From assembly GCA_045804965.1 (NCBI GenBank), contig JBJMMD010000027.1, positions 9,045 through 73,044 of the forward strand: a stretch of 64,000 bases of DNA. The letters are read 5' to 3'. A program made the position numbers and the translations under genes. Positions 1 to 7,845 of this stretch are shown in pieces. Within the stretch, counting starts at the first letter, position 1. Every line of letters starts with the position of its first letter. The notes beneath the pieces were generated by a model. It had not been told where the DNA came from and did not search any database. It worked only from the letters and a program-made list of their open reading frames with translations. This stretch comes from CAVTUU01 sp045804965. Lineage in GTDB: Bacteria > Chloroflexota > Chloroflexia > Thermomicrobiales > UBA6265.

Positions 1-182
1 TTCGGCCACTTGTGAAAGATGCGATCGAATTCCAAAAGCGGGACGTCGGGTGATAGCCGAATCGGTTGTTGGGTCGTGTTCTGCGTCTGCGTCAGCCTAT
101 AAGTTCCTACGTTTCGGATCCTCATGAACGCGCGATCGGACAGCGGAATCGTTTCGGCATCCGCACGGCCCATACCAAGCAA
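1..182 (-). CDS. Unidentified protein, N-terminal part, runs off the window edge
   Basis: An open frame on the minus strand stays open to base 1, giving about 60 residues. A TTG at 182 sits seven bases after an AGAGG ribosome site, and an in-frame ATG lies at 173, so TTG is the better start. The visible peptide is hydrophilic with basic and Gln/Thr-rich stretches and has no motif I recognise. It is divergent from recN and shares the upstream region that holds a LexA-like site. Whether it is a real gene is uncertain because only the N-terminus is visible. Confidence 0.35.
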   Translation of the reverse strand, partial: MLGMGRADAETIPLSDRAFMRIRNVGTYRLTQTQNTTQQPIRLSPDVPLLEFDRIFHKWP

Positions 183-267
183 CGTGTGTCCTCTCGGCGG
201 TGAGGTGTTAGAACTTAGGCCAATTGGCGACAGCACAATGCATAATCTTGCTATGCTGGATGGGCAA

Positions 268-281
268 CGAAGGGGTGTTCG
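268..281. promoter_or_regulatory. Putative LexA (SOS) box upstream of recN
   Basis: CGAAGGGGTGTTCG matches the Gram-positive LexA operator CGAAC-N4-GTTCG except for one base in the left half. The spacing is the same as in the strong site upstream of lexA in this window. The dyad extends outward as GGGC and GCCC. It lies about 80 bases before the recN start. RecN is a classic SOS gene, so the location supports function; binding itself is inferred. Confidence 0.6.
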
Positions 282-362
282 CCCTCGCCGCAAATAATCA
301 AACCGATGAGATAGAGAAAGCGACACGAGTCTTGGACCGCATCGCGAGTATGGATTGACGCC

Positions 363-2147
363 ATGTTGGTCGAGCTCTCGATCACTGATTTTGCTATCAT
401 CGATGAATTGCACATTCCCGTCGAGCCCGGCTTAAACGCGCTTACCGGCGAAACTGGCGCGGGCAAGTCGATCATTATCGATGCGCTCAGCGCCGTCCTC
501 GGCGAACGAGTGGGACCGGATGTCGTCAGGACGGGCGCAAAACAAGCACGGGTCGAAGCGACGTTCGACATGTCACAGTTCCTCGATCGCCCGGATTTTC
601 TCGCCGCGCTGGAAGACCACGGCATCGAAGCAGACGAAGGCACGCTCATTCTCAGTCGTGAAATTAGCGCGACTGGACGAAGCTCCGCGCGCATCAACGG
701 GCGCGCGGCGACCGTGGGCAGCCTCGAGCGGGTGGGGTCACTTCTCGTCGACATTCACGGCCAAAGCGATCACCTGTCGCTGCTTCATGTTCCAAACCAT
801 TTGGGAGTGCTCGATCGCTTCGCCGGTCTAGAGCCAGTGCGAGACGAATTTGGCCAGCGCGTGCACGATCTCAGGTTGCTTCAGACGCGCATCAATGAGA
901 TTGAGAGCGGCAGCCGAGAGCTCGCCCATCGCAGTGATCTCTTAACATTCCAGCTTCGCGAGATCGAAGACGCAAAACTGACTCCCGGCGAAGATGAGGA
1001 TCTGGAAAACGAGCGTTCTGTACTTGTGAACGCGGAAAGATTGTCGATCGAGGCCGAGCGCTCATATGCATTGCTCGCCGGCGACGAGGAATTGCCTATC
1101 GTCGATAGCGCGCCGATGCCTGCGCTAACGGCATTACGCCAAGTTTGCCAGGAACTCGCGTCCATTTCAGCCGTAGACGAGTCGATGACCGGGCTCTCGA
1201 CGCGGGCGCAGGAGCAGCTTTTCCTACTTGAGGACATCGCCGCTGAGTTGCGCGATTATCGTGAGGGAGTGGAAGCGAATCCCGCGCGATTGGAACAGGT
1301 CGAAGATCGACTCGACGCGATCCGTCTCCTCAAGAAGAAGTATGGTCCGACGATTGAGGAAATCCTTGCCTTCGGTCAACGATGCCAAATCGAGCTGGAA
1401 TCGTTGACTGGAGCCGAAAACGATATTGAATCTTTGCGCGAACGTGAGGCTTTACTGCGTGAGGAGCTTGGCAACCTGGCGGTCGAGCTATCGCGAACCC
1501 GGAAGCAGGCCGGTGAACGACTGGCACAGGCAACTGAAAAAGCAATTGCTGCTTTGAATCTCGGTCGGGCTTCATTTGCCGTTTCGATTCGGCAGCATGA
1601 ATCGCCCGGCGGCGTTCCATTTGAGGAGCCGGACGGAGGGAAGATTGAAGCGGCATTCGATGCGACGGGTGCGGATCGAGTTGAGTTTTTGCTTGCGCCG
1701 AATGCTGGCGAAGCACTAAAGCCGCTTGCCCGAGTAGCGTCCGGAGGCGAAATGGCGCGATTGATGCTGGCATTGAAGTCAATCCTCGCCACGGCGGATG
1801 CGACTCCGACGCTCGTTTTCGACGAAGTCGATGTTGGCGTGGGCGGACGATCGGGTCAAGTTGTTGGCGAAAAGCTCTGGGGTCTTGCTCACGATCACCA
1901 GGTGTTGGTGATTACGCACTTGCCGCAGATCGCGGCGTTCGCGTCAACGCATTTCCGGATCGCAAAAGGCGATCACGACGGGCGCGTGACGACGCACCTC
2001 GATATCATCGAGGCTGAAGATCGCATCGATGAGCTTGCGCAGATGCTCGACGGTCTGCCCGTGACTGACGCGTCGCGGGCAAATGCCAAGTCGATGCTCG
2101 CCCGAGTCGAGGCGTTGAAGTCATCTCCGGCGTCCCAAACCAGATAA
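363..2147 (+). CDS. recN: DNA repair protein RecN
   Basis: SMC-like ATPase that acts at double-strand breaks in recombinational repair. The Walker A loop GETGAGKS is at residues 29-36. A long central region (roughly 150-400) is rich in charged heptads, typical of the RecN coiled coil. The ABC signature (SGGEMARL) is near residue 459 and Walker B (LVFDEVDVGVGG) near 483. At 594 residues it is full length for the family (about 550-590). No clear ribosome site precedes the ATG, but the N-terminus MLVELSITDFAIID matches the family start. The SOS-like box at 268-281 suggests LexA control. Confidence 0.96.
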   Translation: MLVELSITDFAIIDELHIPVEPGLNALTGETGAGKSIIIDALSAVLGERVGPDVVRTGAKQARVEATFDMSQFLDRPDFLAALEDHGIEADEGTLILSREISATGRSSARINGRAATVGSLERVGSLLVDIHGQSDHLSLLHVPNHLGVLDRFAGLEPVRDEFGQRVHDLRLLQTRINEIESGSRELAHRSDLLTFQLREIEDAKLTPGEDEDLENERSVLVNAERLSIEAERSYALLAGDEELPIVDSAPMPALTALRQVCQELASISAVDESMTGLSTRAQEQLFLLEDIAAELRDYREGVEANPARLEQVEDRLDAIRLLKKKYGPTIEEILAFGQRCQIELESLTGAENDIESLREREALLREELGNLAVELSRTRKQAGERLAQATEKAIAALNLGRASFAVSIRQHESPGGVPFEEPDGGKIEAAFDATGADRVEFLLAPNAGEALKPLARVASGGEMARLMLALKSILATADATPTLVFDEVDVGVGGRSGQVVGEKLWGLAHDHQVLVITHLPQIAAFASTHFRIAKGDHDGRVTTHLDIIEAEDRIDELAQMLDGLPVTDASRANAKSMLARVEALKSSPASQTR

Positions 2148-2284
2148 CGCGAGGCTGCTGAGCCTTGTTTTCAAGTTCGCTGTTTTATACTCCGACTGGC
2201 CTGAGTGTGATATTCCCGGTCATGCGCGTGTGCGCAATTCAGGCGGCGTGGATTCGCCGTAAGAAACAACTTCAGGAGTGACAT

Positions 2285-2587
2285 ATGTCGATCAATCCGA
2301 AGATGATCATGCAAATGCAGAACCGCATCGCCAAGATTCAGCAGGAACTCGCCGATACCGTTATCGAAGGCAGCGCCGGCGGCGGAGTCGTGACCGTGCA
2401 AGTGTCGGGCGCGAAGGAATTTTTGGGGATCAAGATTGATCCGAGTGCAGTCGATCCAGACGACGTTGAATTGCTCGAAGACATCATCACAGCCGCAGTC
2501 AAAGACGGAATGGCAAAGGCGCAAACGACGAGCGAAGAGAAACTAGGCGTACTTACTGCCGGTCTCAACATTCCAGGTTTGACGTAG
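2285..2587 (+). CDS. YbaB/EbfC family nucleoid-associated protein
   Basis: Small DNA-binding protein of the YbaB/EbfC family, usually a homodimer that coats DNA. The 100 residues cover the whole family fold: an N-terminal helix rich in Met and Gln, a Gly-rich turn (SAGGGVVTVQVSGAKE), then the conserved ending with LGVLTAGLNIPGL. A ribosome site (CAGGAG) sits just before the ATG at 2285. In many bacteria this gene sits between dnaX and recR; here neither is adjacent, and it instead follows recN. Confidence 0.9.
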   Translation: MSINPKMIMQMQNRIAKIQQELADTVIEGSAGGGVVTVQVSGAKEFLGIKIDPSAVDPDDVELLEDIITAAVKDGMAKAQTTSEEKLGVLTAGLNIPGLT

Positions 2588-2619
2588 TCCAGTCAACGGT
2601 TGTTCGTGCTGAGGCCAAC

Positions 2620-2904
2620 GTGCGAGACAGTCCACTTCAATTGTATTTGGACGACGTTTTGCGTCTCCGTAAGCCCCACCCTTGCGGCAGCCACGATTGG
2701 ACAGTCGTCCGCCTGGGTGCCGATATCGGGTTGCGTTGTCACGGCTGCAACCGCAGAGTTCTTCTGCCTCGCCGGACTCTTGAGAAACGCCTCAAAACCT
2801 TCGTTGCGCGCGGACCCGCGTTCGAGTCTGCTGTCGCGCTCGTCGTTCAACAAAGCGAGTCGGCGGAACCAGTTCAAACCGGGAGTGAGCAGCCGTTGGA
2901 GTAG
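2620..2904 (+). CDS. DUF951 family protein
   Basis: Small protein of the DUF951 family (function unknown; common in Firmicutes and Chloroflexota). The family core is plain at residues 15-58: basic RLRKPHPCGSHDW, then RLGADIGLRCHGCNRRVLLPR. Cys22, Cys40 and Cys43 plus His20 could bind a metal. The protein is about 25-30 residues longer than usual, with a C-terminal tail of low similarity. The start is GTG at 2620, and the gene ends eight bases before the MFS gene, so the two are probably cotranscribed. Confidence 0.85.
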   Translation: MRDSPLQLYLDDVLRLRKPHPCGSHDWTVVRLGADIGLRCHGCNRRVLLPRRTLEKRLKTFVARGPAFESAVALVVQQSESAEPVQTGSEQPLE

Positions 2905-2912
2905 GTTTCGCG

Positions 2913-4370
2913 ATGGCTGACACCGAGTTCCTCAGTCAACCCGCTGAAGTTGAAGCCGCCCCGGCGACCGTTGTTCCAGTTCCCGCCCCTCGGGTCGTCC
3001 GCCCCGCAAAGCCTTCGATGCTGGACGTTCTCAAGAACGGTCCGTTTTTACGGCTTTGGACAGCGCAGGCAGTCTCTCAAACCGCGAGCAATATGGTGAA
3101 TTTCGCCCTGATGCTGCGAGTGCAGAACATCATCGAAATTCACAATGTTGCCCAAGCGAACATCGCAATCAGCCTGGTGATCATTTCTTTCTCGCTGCCT
3201 GCCGTGCTCTTCGGGCCGATCGCCGGGGTGATGGCGGATCGGATGAACCGCAGGACGTTGATGACGATGACGAACGTACTGCGGGCGATCGCGGTCATCT
3301 GCTTCCTGGTGATTCGGCCCAATTGGCAAGTGACGTCGATTCTCGCGGCAACCTACATCGTCACGTTTTTCTTCGGCATTGCAGGTCAGTTCTTCGCTCC
3401 GGCCGAAGGCGCCACGATTCCCACACTTGTGCCTCGGTCGCAACTTGTTTCCGCAAACGCTCTTTTTAACCTGACGTTGACCTCCGCCCAGCTTCTCGGG
3501 TTCGCGACGCTTGGTCCAATCCTCGTGAAGCTCATCGGGATCGACGAGTTGTTCGTCTTGACTGTCGTCCTCTTTTTGTTTTGCGCTGGGCTCGTGCTAA
3601 CGCTGCCGCCTTCACCAAAGCCCCTTCGAGAGGCAAGCGAAGCGGATGTTTCACCAGCGGCGCGGCTATGGGCAGATATCAAGGAGGGCCTCATTTTCAT
3701 TCTGCAAGATCCGTATTTGATGAAGGCGATCAGCTATCTCACGATTGCGTCGACAACCTTCCTCATGGTCGCCGCGCTCGGTCCTGATTTCATCACCTCG
3801 ATCATTGGTTTACCGAAAGAGGACATTTTCTACATTGTTGCCCCGGCTGGCCTCGGCGTACTAGTGGGCGTGCTTACAGTAAATCAAGTCGTCAAGCGCT
3901 TCGAGCGTGAAGCGATTATCGACTGGGCCCTCGCGCTCGCCGGCTGCATGCTTTTTTTGCTCGCGTCGAGCAAGGGAATCGTGAACTTGATTTGGTTTGG
4001 CGGCGATGCGCCGACGTGGACCTATACAGCGGTGGCGGGGTTCTTTGCCGCGCTGCTGGGAATGTGCAACGCCTTCATCCTCGTACCCGCCCAGACCATG
4101 CTGCAGGAGCGATCGCACGAAGAGATTCGAGCCAGAGTCTATGCAACGTTTTTTACGATTTCGAATACTTTTGCCTTCATCCCAATCTTTTTCGCGGCAG
4201 CTGCCGCCGACCTGTTCGGGGTCGTCCAGGTGTTGATCGTCGTTGCGGCGATCGTCGCCGGCATCGGATTCATAAGTATTGCCCACCGCACGACCGAAGA
4301 GCACGCGCGCTGGGCGCGGAAACGCACGAGGCACCGGCAGGGACCCGAAGCGGTCTTGCCTCCGGATTAA
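2913..4370 (+). CDS. MFS family transporter
   Basis: Twelve-helix major facilitator transporter, 485 residues. A Pro/Val-rich cytosolic N-terminus of about 35 residues precedes the first helix. The loop 2-3 signature (GVMADRMNRRTLM) is near residues 104-116. The overall pattern is like the EntS/macrolide-efflux type (MFS_3), so an export role is likely; the substrate cannot be read from sequence. The start ATG at 2913 follows GGAGTAGG. Its stop codon interlocks with that of the convergent pyrB (TTAA at 4367-4370). Confidence 0.88.
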   Translation: MADTEFLSQPAEVEAAPATVVPVPAPRVVRPAKPSMLDVLKNGPFLRLWTAQAVSQTASNMVNFALMLRVQNIIEIHNVAQANIAISLVIISFSLPAVLFGPIAGVMADRMNRRTLMTMTNVLRAIAVICFLVIRPNWQVTSILAATYIVTFFFGIAGQFFAPAEGATIPTLVPRSQLVSANALFNLTLTSAQLLGFATLGPILVKLIGIDELFVLTVVLFLFCAGLVLTLPPSPKPLREASEADVSPAARLWADIKEGLIFILQDPYLMKAISYLTIASTTFLMVAALGPDFITSIIGLPKEDIFYIVAPAGLGVLVGVLTVNQVVKRFEREAIIDWALALAGCMLFLLASSKGIVNLIWFGGDAPTWTYTAVAGFFAALLGMCNAFILVPAQTMLQERSHEEIRARVYATFFTISNTFAFIPIFFAAAAADLFGVVQVLIVVAAIVAGIGFISIAHRTTEEHARWARKRTRHRQGPEAVLPPD

Positions 4371-5278
4371 TTCAATAAGAGATCGAGCAGCGCCATCCGG
4401 ATGAAAACGCCATTGTGTGCTTGCCGAAAGTAGGCAGCGCGGGGGTCGGCATCGACTTCGGGCGCGATTTCGTCGACGCGAGGCAGGGGATGGAGCAAGA
4501 TTGCTCGTTCCTTCATATGCGCGACTTCGCGCTTGCCAACGACGTAAATGCCTCTTGCCGCTTGATACTCGTCTTCCGAGCCGAAGCGCTCGCGTTGAAT
4601 TCGTGTCTGGTAGACAACGTCGACATCAGGCAAGACCGAGTGCAAATCGGTGCGATCAGCGTAGTGAATGCCCCGCTCGGCCAACGCGTTGCGCACATCG
4701 TCGCCCATCGGCACATTTGGCGGAGAGACGAAGATGAGCTCGTTGTTGGTCGTCAATCGAAACAGGAGGGCGAGCGAGCGAGCCGCGCGCCCGAAGCGAA
4801 GATCGCCGACGAGCGCGACTTTCAGACTATCGATGCGGCCTAGCTCATGTTTGATCGTGTAAAGATCGAGCAGAGCTTGCGTTGGGTGCTCGCCCGGTCC
4901 GTCGCCACCGTTGATGATCGGAATCGGGGCGACCGCGGCCGCCCGGGCCGCGGCGCCTTGCTCGAAGTGGCGAATGACGATGGCGTCGGCATAGCCGGCG
5001 ACGATTCGGATCGTATCTTCGACGGTCTCGCCCTTGATCGCGGAAGAGAATTCGCGGGCATTCTCGGTGGAAATCACTTGCCCGCCCATCCGCAACATCG
5101 CGGACTCAAAGCTCAACCGAGTGCGGGTTGAAGGTTCGTAGAAAAGCGTAGCGAGGATCCGTCCCGAGAGTGGATTTGAGCCGCGGGGGAGAGTGCGCAT
5201 GCGATCCGTGCGAGCAAACAAATCCTCGACCATTTCCCGATCGAACTGGGCTACTTCGACAACATGACGGAGCGTCAC
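4367..5278 (-). CDS. pyrB: Aspartate carbamoyltransferase catalytic subunit
   Basis: Joins carbamoyl phosphate and aspartate in the first committed step of pyrimidine synthesis. The carbamoyl-phosphate loop STRTR is at residues 50-54, HPTQALLDLY lies near 131, and the C-terminal HPLPRVDEI motif of the aspartate site is present. At 303 residues it is full length. The start is GTG with a strong GGGAGGAA ribosome site six bases upstream. No pyrI, pyrC or pyrR is beside it, so it appears as a lone pyrimidine gene. It diverges from a metallo-hydrolase, with an inverted repeat around a TATAGT between them. Confidence 0.97.
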   Translation of the reverse strand: MTLRHVVEVAQFDREMVEDLFARTDRMRTLPRGSNPLSGRILATLFYEPSTRTRLSFESAMLRMGGQVISTENAREFSSAIKGETVEDTIRIVAGYADAIVIRHFEQGAAARAAAVAPIPIINGGDGPGEHPTQALLDLYTIKHELGRIDSLKVALVGDLRFGRAARSLALLFRLTTNNELIFVSPPNVPMGDDVRNALAERGIHYADRTDLHSVLPDVDVVYQTRIQRERFGSEDEYQAARGIYVVGKREVAHMKERAILLHPLPRVDEIAPEVDADPRAAYFRQAHNGVFIRMALLDLLLN

Positions 5279-5303
5279 GATTTCCTCCCTCTCCCGGCGA
5301 TGT

Positions 5304-5338
5304 TGAACCAGAAGTATAGTGCCCGCAATGCTGGTTCA
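5304..5338. promoter_or_regulatory. Inverted repeat in the divergent pyrB / hydrolase promoter region
   Basis: Perfect 8-base arms TGAACCAG (5304-5311) and CTGGTTCA (5331-5338) flank 19 bases that contain TATAGT (5315-5320). The complementary strand reads ACTATA and TATACT here, so the -10 of either gene could lie inside the dyad. The arrangement fits an operator, or a short 5' structure in the hydrolase mRNA. No regulator is identified. Confidence 0.35.
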
Positions 5339-5361
5339 GGGCTTGTCGAAGGAGGACGCGC

Positions 5362-6255
5362 GTGCCGGTTATTCAGGTCTCAGATCGCGTTGGCGTGGTG
5401 CCGGGCGGAGTCAACATCGGAGTGGTTCGTGTTGACGATAGCCGCTGCCTGCTGATCGACACTGGTCTTAACGAAACGAACGCCAAGAAGGCGTTGAAGG
5501 CGGTACGAGGCGATCTCGGGAGCGAGGTTGTTGGCATCCTGACCACGCACGCTCACGCGGATCACTTCGGCGGCAATGCGACAGTAGTGAAACGAACTGG
5601 AGCGCGGGTCTGGGCGCCTGATTTTGACGAGGCGATCCTCCGCTATCCGATTCTGCAACCGATCTGTTTGTTTGCGGGCGCCGATCCGTTGGACTCACTT
5701 CGCAATAACTTTCTGCTCGCGGACCCAAGCCCAGTTGATAAAGTGATTAAGCCGGGCAAACTTTCGATTGAAGGCGTAGCCATCGACGTCGTGTCGCTTG
5801 CCGGCCACTCGCCGAACCAAGTCGGATACATGGTCGAAGGCGTTTTTTTCTGTGCCGACGTCGTGCTGCCGGAAACGGTGCTCGCAAAATACAAGATTCC
5901 CTACCTGCATTCCGTGACCACCCACCTTGCCGCCCTTGAGACTGCCGCTAAAGCGGAGTGCGCGTTCGCGATTCCTGGTCACGGTCTAATTCTAGACAGT
6001 CTTTCTCCATTGATCGACGTCAACCGGAAGCTCATCGATGAGGTCATGAACCAGATCCTTGAGTGCACGCGAGAGCCCATGGACGCGAGCCATGTTTTGA
6101 CTGCGGTATTGATGCACTTCGAGGCACCGGTCAAGGATGCGTCGTCGTTCTATTTGCTACATCCGACTATCTACGCGTTCCTGAGTCACCTTGAGCGGCA
6201 AGGCGCGATTTGGCACGAGATGATTGATTCACGATCCCTTTGGCGCTCGGCTTAG
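5362..6255 (+). CDS. MBL-fold metallo-hydrolase
   Basis: Metallo-beta-lactamase-fold hydrolase with a complete di-metal site: HAHADH at residues 63-68, His149, Asp166 and His207. The substrate is not known; the glyoxalase II-like arrangement and C-terminal extension (about 215-297, probably a small winged-helix-like domain as in lactamase-B proteins with thioesterase activity) leave thioesterase or lactonase activity possible. The start is GTG at 5362 with a near-ideal AAGGAGG six bases upstream, which predicts strong translation. It stands alone between divergent pyrB and a convergent FAD oxidoreductase. Confidence 0.85.
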   Translation: MPVIQVSDRVGVVPGGVNIGVVRVDDSRCLLIDTGLNETNAKKALKAVRGDLGSEVVGILTTHAHADHFGGNATVVKRTGARVWAPDFDEAILRYPILQPICLFAGADPLDSLRNNFLLADPSPVDKVIKPGKLSIEGVAIDVVSLAGHSPNQVGYMVEGVFFCADVVLPETVLAKYKIPYLHSVTTHLAALETAAKAECAFAIPGHGLILDSLSPLIDVNRKLIDEVMNQILECTREPMDASHVLTAVLMHFEAPVKDASSFYLLHPTIYAFLSHLERQGAIWHEMIDSRSLWRSA

Positions 6256-6415
6256 CGAGAACGCGGCCGAGAATTCGTTGATGCGCAAGTTTTAGGGCGG
6301 GCGTGGCCATCCCCTGCGTGGTGACGGCGACGGTTAAGATAACCAACCTCATTCCACTCAAAATCGGGCGCAAGCCTGGGCCCACGGCGTTTCCCCGGTT
6401 GCTCGCACGCTGCGT

Positions 6416-7747
6416 CTAATTTGGATGAGCGATATCCTCGAGAACAAGCTCGGAAATTTGGTTGCCAAGGCGGACGCTGTAATTGGTGCCGCGATCCTCC
6501 GGATAGATTTGGCTGGTGTTGGCGAGATAGAGGTTCTTCAACGGTGTGCGATGATCGGGGATGCGTTCGCTGTAATTGAGCGTGATGATCGGTTGCGCGG
6601 CACGTTCACGGAAAACCCACCACCGATCTATCCAGCTCCGATCGAACTCGGGATTGATTCGCGTCAAATAAGGCAAATACTCCTCGATCAGCTGCTCTTC
6701 GGGCATGGAAAAGTAAGGGTGCTCGGCTTCCATGTATTTGCTTAAGTAAACGTAATGCTTGCCGCCGTACTCCGACGGTGACATGAAGTTCGTGTGCTCG
6801 ATGACCCCCGTGAACGGCAAATCGCGGTCTGCAACATTGAGCCAGTAAATTGACGTCAGCGGCCGATTCATTTCGAGCAAGGCAACAGCGGCCGGTTCGT
6901 AGGTCAAGCCCTTAAGCGTCTGAACATAATCTTCTGGTAGATCCGGCACCAGCCGAGCGAGTATCGGCGACGGAGTTGTGACGACGACGATATCGCAGAC
7001 AACAGATTCGCCGTTGTCGAACTCGACGTCCCAGGTCGCGTCAGGGCGCTGATTCAAGGATGAAGGCCCGCAGCCGGGGTGAATTATGGCGCCCGCGGAG
7101 CGGGCTCGCTCGGCTAGCGTGTCGATCAAGACATTGAAGCTGCCCTTGATATAGCCGAGTTTCTCCTGATCGAGCGGCGAGCGACGAGACGTCGTTCGCA
7201 GCCAGATCTTGCCCCAAAACCAGACCATGGCAATCTGATCAGCATATTTGCCGAACTTCGCATCGAGCTGAGCGCCGAACGTAGTTCGATACGCCCGATC
7301 ACCGAGCGCGCGTCGCAGCCAGTTTTCGGCAGTGACCTTCTCGAATTTCTTCCAATTCTTGACCCTTTGCAAGTAGGCGGTCACCAGTCCAAGCCGGATT
7401 CGATCATGGATCGGCAAGACATCAAGTTTGAGCAGATCCTTCGCACCATTGAGGGGATAAATCTTGCCGCCCGCGAAGTAGCCGACGTTCGACGGCAGCC
7501 AGACGAGATGATCTTTGATGCCGAGTTCGTCGATCAGGGCGACAATTTCACGGTCGCTTTGAAACAGGTGATGGTAGAAATATTCCAGGCTGTTGCCGGT
7601 AACTTCGAATGCCGCTGCCTGGCCGCCGAGGCGAGGACTCCGCTCCCAAAGCGTCACCTCGTGGCCGGCTTTGGCGAATCGATATGCGGCGGTCAAACCG
7701 GCGATGCCACCTCCAATAACGCCAATTCGTTTGTTCTCCGACGACAT
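6416..7747 (-). CDS. NAD(P)/FAD-dependent oxidoreductase (amine oxidase / protoporphyrinogen oxidase-like)
   Basis: Flavoprotein of the large amine-oxidase/UDP-galactopyranose-mutase superfamily. The dinucleotide loop GGGIAG is at residues 12-17, with the adenosine-binding Glu35 and the RxGG turn at 39-42. The C-terminal FAD motif (NLYLANTSQIYPEDRGTNYSVRLG) lies near 405-430. At 443 residues it is full length. The family includes desaturases, UGM-like mutases and oxidases of unknown substrate; this sequence does not match hemY or crtI motifs well enough to name. A 160-base gap separates it from the convergent hydrolase. No operon partner is obvious. Confidence 0.82.
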   Translation of the reverse strand: MSSENKRIGVIGGGIAGLTAAYRFAKAGHEVTLWERSPRLGGQAAAFEVTGNSLEYFYHHLFQSDREIVALIDELGIKDHLVWLPSNVGYFAGGKIYPLNGAKDLLKLDVLPIHDRIRLGLVTAYLQRVKNWKKFEKVTAENWLRRALGDRAYRTTFGAQLDAKFGKYADQIAMVWFWGKIWLRTTSRRSPLDQEKLGYIKGSFNVLIDTLAERARSAGAIIHPGCGPSSLNQRPDATWDVEFDNGESVVCDIVVVTTPSPILARLVPDLPEDYVQTLKGLTYEPAAVALLEMNRPLTSIYWLNVADRDLPFTGVIEHTNFMSPSEYGGKHYVYLSKYMEAEHPYFSMPEEQLIEEYLPYLTRINPEFDRSWIDRWWVFRERAAQPIITLNYSERIPDHRTPLKNLYLANTSQIYPEDRGTNYSVRLGNQISELVLEDIAHPN

Positions 7748-7845
7748 GACGATCCCTTTGTACGCGCGTACTGGCGAAACGGGCTGGCCGCAATGGGCCG
7801 GCCTGTCTCAATCCTAGTCGAATTCAGAATGGTGTCGAGGCGAGG

